From JBBATK01 sp044228685 (GTDB lineage: Bacteria; Bacteroidota; Ignavibacteria; Kapaibacteriales; NICIL-2), in contig JBGAUL010000008.1 of the NCBI GenBank assembly GCA_044228685.1, positions 76,151 through 140,150 of the forward strand: a stretch of 64,000 nucleotides of DNA. The letters run 5' to 3'. The notes under the pieces are model-generated. The model saw nothing but the letters and a program-made list of their open reading frames with translations, did not search any database and had not been told where the DNA came from. Of the stretch, positions 51,930-62,900 are shown piece by piece; position 1 is the first letter of the stretch; the number at the start of each line of letters is the position of its first letter. The position numbers and the translations under genes were made by a program.

Positions 51930-53336
51930 CTATTGGACGATCGTGATTTCTACACGACGGTTAGCCGCACGTCCCTGCTGGGTTCGGTTGTTCTGAATTG
52001 GCGTACGAGCGCCCATACCGGAAGCTAAGAGACGATCACGTGAAATACCCTGACGAATCAAGTAGCGTACAACCTGCAGCGCACGTTCGTCGGATACTCG
52101 TTGGGTTTCTGTTGGTGTACCACCGAAGTTGTCGGCATGACCAACAATACGAACCTCTGCGGTTGGGTTCTTTCTCAAGTAGTCAGCAATAGCATCGAGA
52201 TATCCCTTGAGTTTGGGACTGAGAGCCGTGTCCAGCGGATTGTTGTAGTTGCTGAACATCTGCATTGAGTTCGGGCTAATACGACCCGTGAACGGAATCT
52301 TATTAACCGGAGTGGCTGTCTGAGTCGGGTTTTGCGTCTTCGATGCATCTGGCTGAGCATCAGCAACACTTGGCGTACTTGGTGGCTGCAACATCTCGAT
52401 GTTGAGTCCTCTGCTCTCCGGCATCACGATATCCAAACGCTCATCAGCACGCACAACAACCGGAACTTGCGGCGGTGTTGCTTGAATGTCACGCTTGACT
52501 GTTTCTTCGGTGATCACATCTTCGCTAAAGGCTAAGGCTACACCAAACTGACCGTAAGCAGAATTCCAGTTTGAGCCATTCTTTGAATAAATGTTCGAAC
52601 CGAGGTGCAAAGCCGCAAACGGCGTAAGGGTCATGCGATACGATCCCAACACACCTGCGAACATGTCCCAGCCAGCTCCAAATGAACCGCCAAGACGAAG
52701 ATTATCTGCTTCGAAAGGAATGTTGCGAACGACTGCTACTTGTTCAAGATCATAGTGCGTTGTCCAGCGCTGCATTGATTGCGATACTTTCACATCAATG
52801 TCTGCACCAATGGTCACGTGTAAGCCAGGATAAGCTGCAATGTTATAGCGAGCCTGCGGCATAAAACTGACGTAGCCAACAGAGACCTTGGAGATGATGG
52901 TGTTATCAGCAACATAGCTCGGACTAATTGGAGCGCCCGGAATACGTGTGTAGGTCGTTGTTGAGCGATAGTCAACAATATTGCCTAGGAAGGTCAAACC
53001 CCAACGCTCACCTACCGGTTGATATGTGAACTGAACTCCGCCACTGATTCCGCCGCCACCCATCTCGCCGCCATCGAGGATGTAGAATCCATCGCAATCA
53101 TACTGCGGATTTACCGGCATAACCAGCTTACCGAAGTGATAATGGAGTGTTCCGCTGATTGCCGGACCAATGCGCCAGTCAGAGGGCGAGCGCTTGTACA
53201 CGACGGTATCTCCATCGCGATTGACAAGGCGAATCGTCATGACTCCATGCGCATCCTGAGCAAGCATTGAAGTGCCTGTTACACACAGCGTGCAGAAGAT
53301 GAGTATGAGTGTATAATATGTGCGAATGCTTCGCAT
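51930..53336 (-). CDS. OmpA-family outer-membrane protein with N-terminal beta-barrel-like region
   Basis: A 468-residue protein with a signal peptide (MRSIRTYYTLILIFCTLCVTGTSMLAQ), a beta-rich region to about residue 290 with repeated strands like those of outer-membrane barrels, a proline/threonine linker, and a C-terminal OmpA domain (about 365-468) that should bind peptidoglycan: VRIVGHADNFGGTPTETQRV, RALQVVRYLIRQGISRDRL and GRAANRRVEITI. It lies 22 bases after the T9SS-sorted protein gene and is the last gene of the cluster. It could anchor the upstream surface proteins to the cell wall. Confidence 0.88.
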   Translation of the reverse strand: MRSIRTYYTLILIFCTLCVTGTSMLAQDAHGVMTIRLVNRDGDTVVYKRSPSDWRIGPAISGTLHYHFGKLVMPVNPQYDCDGFYILDGGEMGGGGISGGVQFTYQPVGERWGLTFLGNIVDYRSTTTYTRIPGAPISPSYVADNTIISKVSVGYVSFMPQARYNIAAYPGLHVTIGADIDVKVSQSMQRWTTHYDLEQVAVVRNIPFEADNLRLGGSFGAGWDMFAGVLGSYRMTLTPFAALHLGSNIYSKNGSNWNSAYGQFGVALAFSEDVITEETVKRDIQATPPQVPVVVRADERLDIVMPESRGLNIEMLQPPSTPSVADAQPDASKTQNPTQTATPVNKIPFTGRISPNSMQMFSNYNNPLDTALSPKLKGYLDAIADYLRKNPTAEVRIVGHADNFGGTPTETQRVSDERALQVVRYLIRQGISRDRLLASGMGARTPIQNNRTQQGRAANRRVEITIVQ

Positions 53337-53358
53337 GAAAGTGATCTCGTTTCGTTCG

Positions 53359-54741
53359 TTATCGCAAGAGCATGATTTTCACCACGGCTCTTGACATTTC
53401 TATGCTCGTATCGTCAATTGGATACGCTGTAAATACTACAAAGTATGATCCTTGAGCTGCTTGGTCAGGTCTTGACCAACCGACGCTGTACGTATCTTCT
53501 CCTCGTGCATCCAACCACGACTTGGTTGTTACACGACGATTGTGAACTTTCTTATCCATCAATGTCTGGAGTTCCTTACCCGTCACGTCATAAACCTTCG
53601 CCGTGATGCGCACTCCGTCCTCAACCATGTATCGAATCGTCGCGCTATCCGTAACCGGATTCGGGAAAATGGCTGCCTTGAGAATTACAGAGTTTGGAAC
53701 GTAGACTTCAGCGGTGTCGAGATAACGACGTTCTCCGTCAAAGAACACACCTGACAATTCATATTCATAAACAAGGTCACGGAACTGGGTTGTATCCGGG
53801 ACTGATAAATCATATTGGAAGCCCAAGGTGCTACTGCCCTTGGAGAACATTTCAGGATCGAAAGGATTACCAAAGCGACGGATCTCGTGGAATTCAAGTT
53901 GGCTTGGATCCAAACACAGACCGGATTTCACACGGCGACGAAGAATGTAACCTTGAACAGCTTGCTCGCAGGTCGTTCTCCAACCGAGATGTACTAGTCG
54001 ATTGCCGATGTAAAAAGCAGTGAGCGAGTCAATTGCCATACAGCGCGGTGGACGAGCTGCGATCGTGAATGTGTCGCGACGGACTGTGACATTCTCACTG
54101 TCAGCATCGCATGGCAAATCACGCATTTCTACATTGTCATTTGCATTGAAAAGTGTCATTGAATTGAGGACACTATCTACTTCAACTTTATAAGCATTTG
54201 CTTGATAGTACTCAATTGGCGTTGCCCAAGTCAGCGTATCACGAAGACGAGTGCTGTCAAGCATTGCTACGTGAAAGCGACCAATACGCATGGAGTCATT
54301 ACGTGGAACGAACTCGCAATCGGCGAATTCATCAGGGCCTGCAACCGTAATAGAAATGCGACCTGGGAAAATTCGCGGTGTAACGGCATAGCGTGTTAGA
54401 ACACCATTCTTGTAGTTCTGCAATTCCAATCCAGACGTACCAGGTACAAGATTGACAGTCATCTTTGAAGAGTTGTACTCATCATCACGAACGCCAACCA
54501 ATTTGAGTTGGAAGGTTCCGTTTGCCCATCGTTCCCATGAGTTTGATGTCCGACATACAAAGAGATCGAATTCGATTTCGTTATTGTTTGTCTGTGTGAC
54601 GTTGTTAATGGTCACGCGAGAGATATACTCCGGCGTACGAGCCTGCGACCAGAGTTCTTCGCTGCTGAACAGCAAAGCACACAACGTCAAAGCGACGAGG
54701 AGGCGATGAGTACTAGATGATATGCGATGAATCTTCGTCAT
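53359..54741 (-). CDS. Secreted protein with T9SS C-terminal sorting domain
   Basis: A 460-residue exported protein. After the signal peptide (hydrophobic VALTLCALLFSSEELWSQA) come beta-sandwich regions, one reading VTINNVTQTNNNEIEFDLFV near residue 45, then an Fn3-like part (LTAFYIGNRLVHLGWRTTCE, GYILRRRVKSG). The final 95 residues are a T9SS type A sorting domain (AAIFPNPVTDSATIRYMVE, AKVYDVTGKELQTL, AAQGSYFVVF). It lies 14 bases after the dockerin-like protein gene and 22 before the OmpA gene, so the three are one transcript. Confidence 0.86.
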   Translation of the reverse strand: MTKIHRISSSTHRLLVALTLCALLFSSEELWSQARTPEYISRVTINNVTQTNNNEIEFDLFVCRTSNSWERWANGTFQLKLVGVRDDEYNSSKMTVNLVPGTSGLELQNYKNGVLTRYAVTPRIFPGRISITVAGPDEFADCEFVPRNDSMRIGRFHVAMLDSTRLRDTLTWATPIEYYQANAYKVEVDSVLNSMTLFNANDNVEMRDLPCDADSENVTVRRDTFTIAARPPRCMAIDSLTAFYIGNRLVHLGWRTTCEQAVQGYILRRRVKSGLCLDPSQLEFHEIRRFGNPFDPEMFSKGSSTLGFQYDLSVPDTTQFRDLVYEYELSGVFFDGERRYLDTAEVYVPNSVILKAAIFPNPVTDSATIRYMVEDGVRITAKVYDVTGKELQTLMDKKVHNRRVTTKSWLDARGEDTYSVGWSRPDQAAQGSYFVVFTAYPIDDTSIEMSRAVVKIMLLR

Positions 54742-54755
54742 TGTCTGGTCTTCTG

Positions 54756-56903
54756 TTAAGGTCTTGGAACATTGGAACGACGTGTACGATTATTCCACGT
54801 ACGATTCAAGTCGCGAGTATTCACAATACCACTGAGATCGGTATCACTGTTTAAGTACAATTCTGAGTCGCGTTGGTTGTAGATGGTGTCGTAATCAGTA
54901 CGATCACGGTCATCAATTACACCATCGCCGTTTACGTCGCCGGCAACCATTGCATAGACAGTCGGTTGACCATTGCTAAAGCACACCGGACGCAGAGCTG
55001 AAGGTCCGCCAAGAATGCGGAGACCATCCGTAAGATCCAAAGTCGATGCTGTTGCGTCATCTTCGTCAACCAGGTGCCAGCGCTGTGAAGTCATGACTGA
55101 CAAGTGATTGCGGTGATGAATGACCACGTAATAGTCGCGAGATTTCAAAGTATCAGGGAATGTGATTTGACCCTTGCCATCCGGATTCACAATCGAACCA
55201 TCGCTCAAGAGTAAACCTGTCTTTACGAAGTCAGCTTTAGAACTAATATCACGACGCAATTCAATAACGATCCAATCCACAACGTTTGGAGCAAAGATTG
55301 CCATAGTGTCTTGGAGTCGAAGCGGATCCAGATTGTATGGGAACATATCCGGAGGAACGATTGGCATCAGATTGCGCTGCACCAAATCGGTGGCCATAGT
55401 GCCATTGCGATACGGTCCTTCCATCAACACGCGCGTAATCAAGACCGGTGGAACCGGAGTTGGTAGACCGATTGCGAAGTAACCGGTGCGTGTCACAGAA
55501 TCGGCAAAGGAGAATGCCCAGTTATCGGCATCGCGCTGTGCTGGAGTACGTGAGGTCTTGATGTTCGCCCACTTCTTGTCATCCCAGCGCTGAAGAATCA
55601 CGCTGCGAACGTCGAGTCCGTTGGATTCGTTGACGCTTGGACGTGCAGTCTCATCAATCCATGCATAGGCAAAGCGGAAATTCAAACCTGAATTCACTTC
55701 TTGACCGCTTGTATCGTGTGCACTGAGAATCAAACGACGTTGTACTTTTTCTGTACCTTTTGCTTGCGTTGGGAATGTCGTTGGACGACTGTCAAGAACT
55801 AAGTCTTGAGCACCATTAAACGCGCTTTGGTTTGCGAAACTCAAGGCGGTGTGACGATTGTTGAAGACCATTGGTTGATTCCCTGCTCGCAGACCGAGAC
55901 GACGAAGAGAACCAATGACTTCTGAACGACCACTGACGTAGATCGGATCGCCGCTGCTTGGGGCAAACGAAAGAACATGACGATTTGCATCATCGAGGTC
56001 TGTACGAATTGCGATTGCAGTGGAATCACGACCAACAACCAAAGAATCATTGACTTGAATATCAGTCGCCATGCGCAAACCACCGGTATTGAGAACCGTC
56101 ATGGTTTTAACGGTGAGAGAATCTGCCGGCACTTCTTTAGCACTGACGATTTCTCGCTCACCTACATACTTCAGCGAATAGCGCTTTGTGTGTTCCGGAT
56201 GTTCATCCATACTGGATTCGTCACTGCGGGTGACCATCGAGTTAGATGTCAGAACTACGTTGTTTGCAGTTGAATTGTGAAACACACCACGATGGAGATA
56301 GAGATTGTTCTCTACCGCAAATCCACCCTTGTTGATCACATAAACGTCGTTGGTATTGTCGAGTTCGAGTGTCTTATAACGACCTTGACCGTCAATACTC
56401 TGCGAACGAAGACCTTGAAGGATGATCGATGCATCCGGTCCCTTGTCGTTGACCGATCCATCATGCGTCAATCGTCCATGTGAAATGAGCGGATAACGTG
56501 GATGAATGCGTAGGTCAACTTCCGTGCGGGTTGTCATGGTATCCACGCTGACAAAGAGTCCGCCTGAATAGCTTGTGTCGAAGAGTTTCGGACTATGTCC
56601 GCGAAATAGGACGATGGAGTGACGGATCTGAGGAACCAATTGGGTGTTGTTCGCGTCTTCGATATACTCGACGTGACCCAAGATTTCTGTCTGACGGATC
56701 TCGGTGTTTCCTCCGCAGACCAATACGCCTTCTTTGTTCTCGATACGTGCACCTAAGACGCTCTGTATATTTCCTTTGACGCTGATACGTCCGTTGTTCT
56801 CAATACGGCCGCAGGAGCTATTGCTCATGTCTTGAGCCATAGCACCACCACTGGCCAGCATTGCTAGCAGGATAATGAATACTGAAGTCTTTCTCAGTTG
56901 CAT
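54756..56903 (-). CDS. Secreted repeat protein with dockerin-like C-terminal calcium motifs
   Basis: A 715-residue exported protein (signal peptide MQLRKTSVFIILLAMLASGG). The mature N-terminus reads CGRIENNGRISVKGN then IENKEGVLVCGGN, an NxG-type repeat shared with the neighbouring 746-residue protein. The middle is beta-rich. The last 60 residues carry two dockerin-like loops, GDVNGDGVIDDRDRTDYDTI and SDTDLSGIVNTRDLNRTWNN, ending in basic/proline residues. Such duplicated loops bind calcium and, in cellulosomes, dock to cohesins; in Bacteroidota surface proteins the partner is unknown. It is co-directional with five other secreted proteins. Confidence 0.8.
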   Translation of the reverse strand: MQLRKTSVFIILLAMLASGGAMAQDMSNSSCGRIENNGRISVKGNIQSVLGARIENKEGVLVCGGNTEIRQTEILGHVEYIEDANNTQLVPQIRHSIVLFRGHSPKLFDTSYSGGLFVSVDTMTTRTEVDLRIHPRYPLISHGRLTHDGSVNDKGPDASIILQGLRSQSIDGQGRYKTLELDNTNDVYVINKGGFAVENNLYLHRGVFHNSTANNVVLTSNSMVTRSDESSMDEHPEHTKRYSLKYVGEREIVSAKEVPADSLTVKTMTVLNTGGLRMATDIQVNDSLVVGRDSTAIAIRTDLDDANRHVLSFAPSSGDPIYVSGRSEVIGSLRRLGLRAGNQPMVFNNRHTALSFANQSAFNGAQDLVLDSRPTTFPTQAKGTEKVQRRLILSAHDTSGQEVNSGLNFRFAYAWIDETARPSVNESNGLDVRSVILQRWDDKKWANIKTSRTPAQRDADNWAFSFADSVTRTGYFAIGLPTPVPPVLITRVLMEGPYRNGTMATDLVQRNLMPIVPPDMFPYNLDPLRLQDTMAIFAPNVVDWIVIELRRDISSKADFVKTGLLLSDGSIVNPDGKGQITFPDTLKSRDYYVVIHHRNHLSVMTSQRWHLVDEDDATASTLDLTDGLRILGGPSALRPVCFSNGQPTVYAMVAGDVNGDGVIDDRDRTDYDTIYNQRDSELYLNSDTDLSGIVNTRDLNRTWNNRTRRSNVPRP

Positions 56904-57052
56904 ATTCTTCTCGTCATTTCGGCGCTCTAACCCGGCTTATGCCATTGGTCGAACACAGTTTGAATCAATTTTCGTCACTTTGTACAGAATCTGAATGTAG
57001 CTAAGCCAGAAGTCCTGGAAATACCAAGAACTACGGACTTTCACCCAAGAGC

Positions 57053-59293
57053 TTAGTCGCCGACTTCCAATTCTGAACCATTTTGTATCCAGCCCTGGTT
57101 ATCGAGTGTATTTACGTGAATCTTGGGCTGAACTTTGCCATCTACCGTGAAAATCACCAGTCCGTGAAGTGGAGCATTTCTTGTTGTAGCTACATTCGCG
57201 AACTCATTGAAATCTCTAATACTTGTACCAGCCATCTCACCACTGTTACATTCAATAATTCGCATCGTCGCTCCTCTTCCCGGAAGGGTTGAAGCAAGGT
57301 TTGACGTATTGCCAAAGCGGAACAAACCACTGTTTGCCGGAGCTGTTTTATCAAGTCCAAAGACTAGCGCAGCCGTCGTGCGAGAACTATCCGGGGTTGC
57401 AATTCGAACGCTGCTACAAAGTGCGTTTGGATAGCGTTCCGGGCTCACAAATCCGTCCCAACCATTGGATTGCGGACGTACAAAGCCAGCCCATACGTTG
57501 TGGTTAATGATAACAGAGTCAAAAGGCATAGGTTCGGAACCATCAGACCAGGTTGCGGGGTTCGACCAACGACCGCTCCGCACTGAGCTGATCAAAGCCG
57601 GAGCACTGCGCAAGAGGAAGTCTGCTCCATTGGTCAATTGGTTTGGTCCAGTTGAACTAATGTGCTGCGCTTCCAACCAATTGAAGGCGCATGTGCTATC
57701 AAGCGAACGACTGTAGTAGTCACCGATTTTACGAACTGTGTTTGCGCTCGGATCATCATAGCTGCGCACGCCGCTCAGGTTTCCACTGCTTCTGAGTTGA
57801 GCACACTCGATCTGACGGAATGCAGCGCGAACAGTCGCGTTCCAAGCAAGATTTCCGTTGCGAGGTGATGTGTACTGAACTGTCAATTTTCTGCGTACAT
57901 CTCTATTTGCATCGAAGTTGTTTGGAAAGCCCAGCGCTTGAGCATTGATTGCGAAACGTTCAGGATAAACAACACTATCGGCAAAGCGGATACGGGTCAT
58001 GCGATTGTTGAACACAACCCATTCTTGGTTCAATCTTGACGGGAGGCGTTGTTCAACTGTACCAATCACTTCGGATGCACTAAGGCAGTCACTCATACTT
58101 GAATCGTAGAGCACCGGAGTAAGTGATGAATTCTCGTTATGGATGACCAGCTTGCGATTATTGTCCATGCGAACGATGTGCGGAGTCGATCCCGTGTTGA
58201 TGTGTACACCACAGCCCACATGCACGTCACCATTGGCCACTTTTGATCCGCCAAGAGTCTCAAGAACTCCGTAACGGTGTGTTGCCGGCTCAGCACTTGC
58301 TTGCATGATCTGGTCGTTCGTGACCGCGATGTAGCGCACGATAGAACTGCACTCGTAGAAAGCATTAAGCAGCGTGCGTGACGTGTTGAGGTACTGACCA
58401 CCTACGTTCATCGCCGCGAAGGCACCTAAGTGGAACTGTCCGTCGTTTGCAGAGCCTACAACACGAAATGTCGCGCCGATTGGTACTACAAGTGCTGCAG
58501 GACGATACTGACTGAACACGTTCACGCTACCGCCATTAAGGCTCTGCATCGTGGAATTGTTTCCAAGGAAGAAATGTGCTTCGTCGTTTCGAACTTCAAT
58601 ACTGCTACCGTTTCCATCAACGTTGAGGGGAGCTTGCGAACGACCGGAAGCCAGAATATTCAGCACACCTTTGTTATTGATAACAAAGCCACCGCTATTC
58701 GAAGAGTGATTCGTGAATTCTGTACGAACGGTTGCGGTATCACCACGGAGAATTTTTGCAGAGTTTAAAGCTGCATTGCGAAGCTCGAGTGCATCGTAAG
58801 AATTGACGCCGTGTTCTGCAACGACTGTTTGGGGAATCGTTCCGTCATAGTACAACACGCCGGTATAGCTACGATTTCCTGTGCCGTTTGCAATCTGGTA
58901 CTGACCGCCGATGAAGGTGCTGTCAGAGAGAAATTTCGTACCACCACTTATACCAAGATTGGTGTAAAAGCGTGGCTGAACATACTGTTGAGGAACAATA
59001 GCAGACCAAAGAACCAAGCCGCCGATGCGAGCCGTAGCGTTAGCACCGAGCGCGAGCGGACCGGTAAACAGACTTTGGATACCACGAAATTCAATAACAC
59101 CATTGTTATTGTTCACTCGTGATGGCGTGTTGCTGTTTGAGAAACGAGCATCACGACTACGAAAGCGTATCGTACCGGCATTTGTGATCTGACCACAATT
59201 ACCATTGTTAAGATTTTGAGCGGTAGTGTCCGTAACGCAGCTGAGTAAAGTGCTAAGCGTCAGACCGACAACCGCGAGTTTGCGAAGATTCAT
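57053..59293 (-). CDS. Secreted NxG-repeat surface protein, unknown
   Basis: A 746-residue exported protein. The signal peptide MNLRKLAVVGLTLSTLLSC also contains a possible lipobox (LLSC at 19), so it could be a lipoprotein, though TTAQ looks like a signal peptidase I site. The mature part starts CGQITNAGTIRFRSRD and VNNNNGVIEFRG. A later segment SGRWSNPATWSDGSEPMPFD (about residue 575) is a motif common in Bacteroidota surface proteins. It ends LDNQGWIQNGSELEVGD, similar to the end of the 163-residue neighbour. There is no standard T9SS sorting domain. Function unknown; a structural or adhesive role is inferred. Confidence 0.75.
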   Translation of the reverse strand: MNLRKLAVVGLTLSTLLSCVTDTTAQNLNNGNCGQITNAGTIRFRSRDARFSNSNTPSRVNNNNGVIEFRGIQSLFTGPLALGANATARIGGLVLWSAIVPQQYVQPRFYTNLGISGGTKFLSDSTFIGGQYQIANGTGNRSYTGVLYYDGTIPQTVVAEHGVNSYDALELRNAALNSAKILRGDTATVRTEFTNHSSNSGGFVINNKGVLNILASGRSQAPLNVDGNGSSIEVRNDEAHFFLGNNSTMQSLNGGSVNVFSQYRPAALVVPIGATFRVVGSANDGQFHLGAFAAMNVGGQYLNTSRTLLNAFYECSSIVRYIAVTNDQIMQASAEPATHRYGVLETLGGSKVANGDVHVGCGVHINTGSTPHIVRMDNNRKLVIHNENSSLTPVLYDSSMSDCLSASEVIGTVEQRLPSRLNQEWVVFNNRMTRIRFADSVVYPERFAINAQALGFPNNFDANRDVRRKLTVQYTSPRNGNLAWNATVRAAFRQIECAQLRSSGNLSGVRSYDDPSANTVRKIGDYYSRSLDSTCAFNWLEAQHISSTGPNQLTNGADFLLRSAPALISSVRSGRWSNPATWSDGSEPMPFDSVIINHNVWAGFVRPQSNGWDGFVSPERYPNALCSSVRIATPDSSRTTAALVFGLDKTAPANSGLFRFGNTSNLASTLPGRGATMRIIECNSGEMAGTSIRDFNEFANVATTRNAPLHGLVIFTVDGKVQPKIHVNTLDNQGWIQNGSELEVGD

Positions 59294-59367
59294 GGAGTAG
59301 TACAGTGTAAACAGGTCTACGCGAATCGATCCAACAACAATCGACGCGCTGGTGAAAATGTCTATTC

Positions 59368-59859
59368 TTAGGGTCCAATCTCAATCGTTGATGAACTCTG
59401 ATTATTCAGTTCACCATCGTTATTGAGGTCTTTGCCTATTTGCACAAGAGAAAAGTTTGTGAGCATTCCCTTGTTATTCACAAAACCATCAACGACAAGG
59501 ACGCCCGGACTTTTACGAAGGACGGTGCCTGTCGGTGTTCCGCAGGTTCCGCCGGTGACCAAGTCTTGGCTTACCGTTGCAGTACTTGCTTTGTTTAAGC
59601 TTACACTTCCGTTACTCACGTTTAGTGTGCCTTTTACTATGAGTCGCGAGCTATCCTCTGCTACGACCATTCCGTTCGAATTGACGTTAAAGGTGCCACA
59701 ACAGGTCAACACAGCCTTTGGAGCCATATAGATCAATGTGCCCTTATTTGTCAGGGTTTGAGCATTCGCAGTCCCAACCGCGACGAACAGTGCGCAAAGC
59801 ACCAGTGTCATCTTGATTGCTCGCGTGAAACTCATTGTATGTGCCATCGTTTGCTTCAT
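59368..59859 (-). CDS. Small secreted NxG-repeat protein, unknown
   Basis: A 163-residue exported protein; the signal sequence ends in VAVGTANAQ. The mature 125 residues are repeats of the type NxGxL/I: LTNKGTLIYMAPKAVL, FNVNSNGMVVAED, LNVSNGSVSL, VNNKGMLTNF and LNNDGELNNQSSSTIEIGP. The regular spacing suggests a short beta-solenoid. Its ending resembles the ending of the 746-residue neighbour. Several in-frame ATGs near the start make the exact N-terminus uncertain. Confidence 0.72.
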   Translation of the reverse strand: MKQTMAHTMSFTRAIKMTLVLCALFVAVGTANAQTLTNKGTLIYMAPKAVLTCCGTFNVNSNGMVVAEDSSRLIVKGTLNVSNGSVSLNKASTATVSQDLVTGGTCGTPTGTVLRKSPGVLVVDGFVNNKGMLTNFSLVQIGKDLNNDGELNNQSSSTIEIGP

Positions 59860-59977
59860 CGTTGCATCCTGTATTGATATAAACTACATCCAGTAAACTG
59901 CGGTGCTCAATGCGTATAAACACTGAAAAACCTTTTGTCCAACGCTGACCTTCTCGTGTCTTTCAACACAAACTGTC

Positions 59978-62900
59978 TTATTGAACACGAGTAAACTTCA
60001 AATACGAATTCTTCTTCAGAGTTGTAGAGTTGATACTCGAACTGTTTTGTGCCCATTTGAGACGGAAGTCACTTGCACTTGAACCCATCTCAACGATACC
60101 ATGAAGGTGAACAACCGAGATTTGTCCTGCACCAACTTCAACACTGGAGCTTGTAACTCCTGTGTTCACACCAGACGTAAAGCTTGTCGGTGAACCGTTG
60201 GTTGCGGTATAACTGATGTTCACCGTAGCGCCACTTGGATTACTGAATCCAAATGCTGCATCGGGATCAACACTTGCCGATGAGAATTCAACCATACCAT
60301 CGATCTCATACACTTGGTTTGCACCGAGGGTCATTCCCATATCAGAATCATCCTGAAGAGCGGTACTGTTAGCAATGCTCTGATCTGATGATTTACGCTT
60401 TACCACAACTGTCGAGTTAGCGCTCACCGATGAAGAAAGTGGCAACCAGCGTGTTGCATCGTGATACCAGAATCCTTCTTCGCTTGAAGTTGTGACGAAT
60501 ACCATAAGTCCTTCTGCCGGTGAAGCGATCGCATCGCGCTGAGCTGAGCTCATACGTGGGATCAGGATACCTTTTGAAGTCGAGAAAATGTCTGTTTGTG
60601 CAGAAGCAGCAGGAGCATTGGTGCCAATTCCCACACGACCATCAGCTGTGACGCGCATGCGCTCAGCGCCATTGGTCACGATCGGTAAAGCTGTATTTGA
60701 GGTCGTACCCAAGCCTTGCTCAGTAGCGATAGAATTGCCGCCTTGCGCCCAAACAGTGTTACCGAGCACTTGTGCAGGACTTGCCCATTGCGGTGCAGAT
60801 GAAGAGCCTTGGGAAATTAAAATTTGACCTACGTTGCCCGGACCGAATCCACCACTTTGTTGCGATGTAACCAACTCACCGCTCAGGTTAAGATGGTGTG
60901 CATAGGTGCGGTTCGGATTGCCATTTGCAAGAATTGAATTGCGAAGTGCCGGAGGTGTAAGAGAATCAACTTGACCCAGATAAACATCGCCGCCATTACC
61001 AACCACAACACCATAGTTGTTTGAACCGGATGAAGCGATAAAGTATCCTGCAACGTTTGTGGTTGAGGTCGTTTGCTTTGAAGCTTGCAATGCCATCGTG
61101 ACTGTATTTGCACCACCAACGACGCCACCGGAAACGATACCAAGAGCTGCATAATTGTTCGATGTGGAGTTGTCGTTGATTTGGATCTTTCCATAGGAGT
61201 TATTCAGATTGGTGTTTGCACCCATCACAATTCCTCCATCACTACGCAAGCGAATGCGCTCGAGATTGTTCGTGCGGAAAGCCATGGATTGATTGTCGGT
61301 GGTTCCAAGGAAATTCAGGTTTGGTGAATTTGGATTAGTACCGCTGTTTCCGTTCAAAGCCCATGCAAGAGTATTGACTCCGGTCCAGCTTAAGGTATCA
61401 CCCGCATTCCAGCTTAGGAATTGTCCGTTGCTACCTGATGCTGCCGGCCATGTATAGGTCAAATTGGCAGCTTGCGCTTGTGCACGAAATGCTGTGTAAT
61501 TGTTACCCGCACCTGATGGTTCGTACCAACGCAATTCTGAAGCGATGTTATTGTTGTTCGTCAGACTAAGATTGCCATTGCTTACTTCCAGACGTGAACC
61601 CGGATTTGAGGTTCCAATACCAAGGTTATTGGTTGTTGAATTGAAACTCAAGAGAGTTGAATTCGAGAGGTTGGTTGTTGAACTCCAGAACGCTAATGTT
61701 CCGGTAGTTCCTGTTCCACCTACACCACCCAAAGCTGAGATTGTGTTCCAACCGAGGTTGCCAGCACCATCGTTCGAAAGAACGGTGTTTGCTGCGCCTT
61801 GATTTGCCGGTAGAGTATAGTTCACATCAGCCGATTGATCCGCACCCTTGAAAATGGTATGGAATGTTGGAGAATTTCCTCCTTCGAGAATTCCAAGACT
61901 ACCTTCAACAGCGAGTTTTTGTCCCGGATTTTGAGTGCCGATACCAATGTTTCCGTTTGCGTTGAAACGCATGACTTCGGCGTTGTTGGCACGAACAACC
62001 AGAGGCTGATTATCCGTTGTACCGATGAAGTTTGTAGCTGCTGATGTTCCGGCATTACCACCTGTTGACCATCCGGTTGTATTCGTTAAAGCATTTGTCC
62101 AGTTTAAGTTGCCGTTACCGTCAGTGCCCAATACCTGACCATTGGTTCCACCCGAATTTGGCCATGTGAAATTGAGATCTGTTGCTAACAATGGAGCTTT
62201 GAAAGAGATGTAATTGTTTCCACCTGAAGACGGTTCGTACCAACGAATCTCACCCGCCGTACCGTTGTTGTTGGTAACAGCTATGTTTCCGTTGTTAACT
62301 GTGAGACGTGAAGTCGGATTGGAAATTCCAATTCCAAGAAAGTTATTGACGGTATCAAGTGCCAACAATGATGTTGAGCCTAAGGATGTCGGTGAGGTCC
62401 AGTATGCAATCTTTCCTGTGATACCACTTCCACTCACACCGGTATTTGCATTCACCCAACTCATTGCACCTGAACCGTTTGTGCTAAGTACTTGTCCGGC
62501 GCTTCCGTCAGCAGCCGGTAGTGTGTAGGTCACGTCATTTGCAAGTGCAGGAGCCTTGAAGGCAACGTAGTTGTTGCCGTTGATTGTTGGCTCGTACCAA
62601 CGTAAATCCGTACCACCAAGCAATGACACGCTTGAGCTAAATGACTTGTTACCACCGATAATTTGATCGCCCTTTGTCATTACGAAGTACGCTGTATCGC
62701 CTACTTCCGGGATGATGTACACGCGATTGTTATTGAGGTTTTGTACACGAAGGTCTACGTAATTCGTATCACCGTCGTAAAGATTCAGAAAACCTTGTAG
62801 GTTCTTTCCACCGATGTTAACGGTGTTGTTGTTAATCGTTACGCCGGGGTTTGTTACCCAGTTCGTTCCGTTCCAGATCAATGTTGAGTTAATGTTCGTT

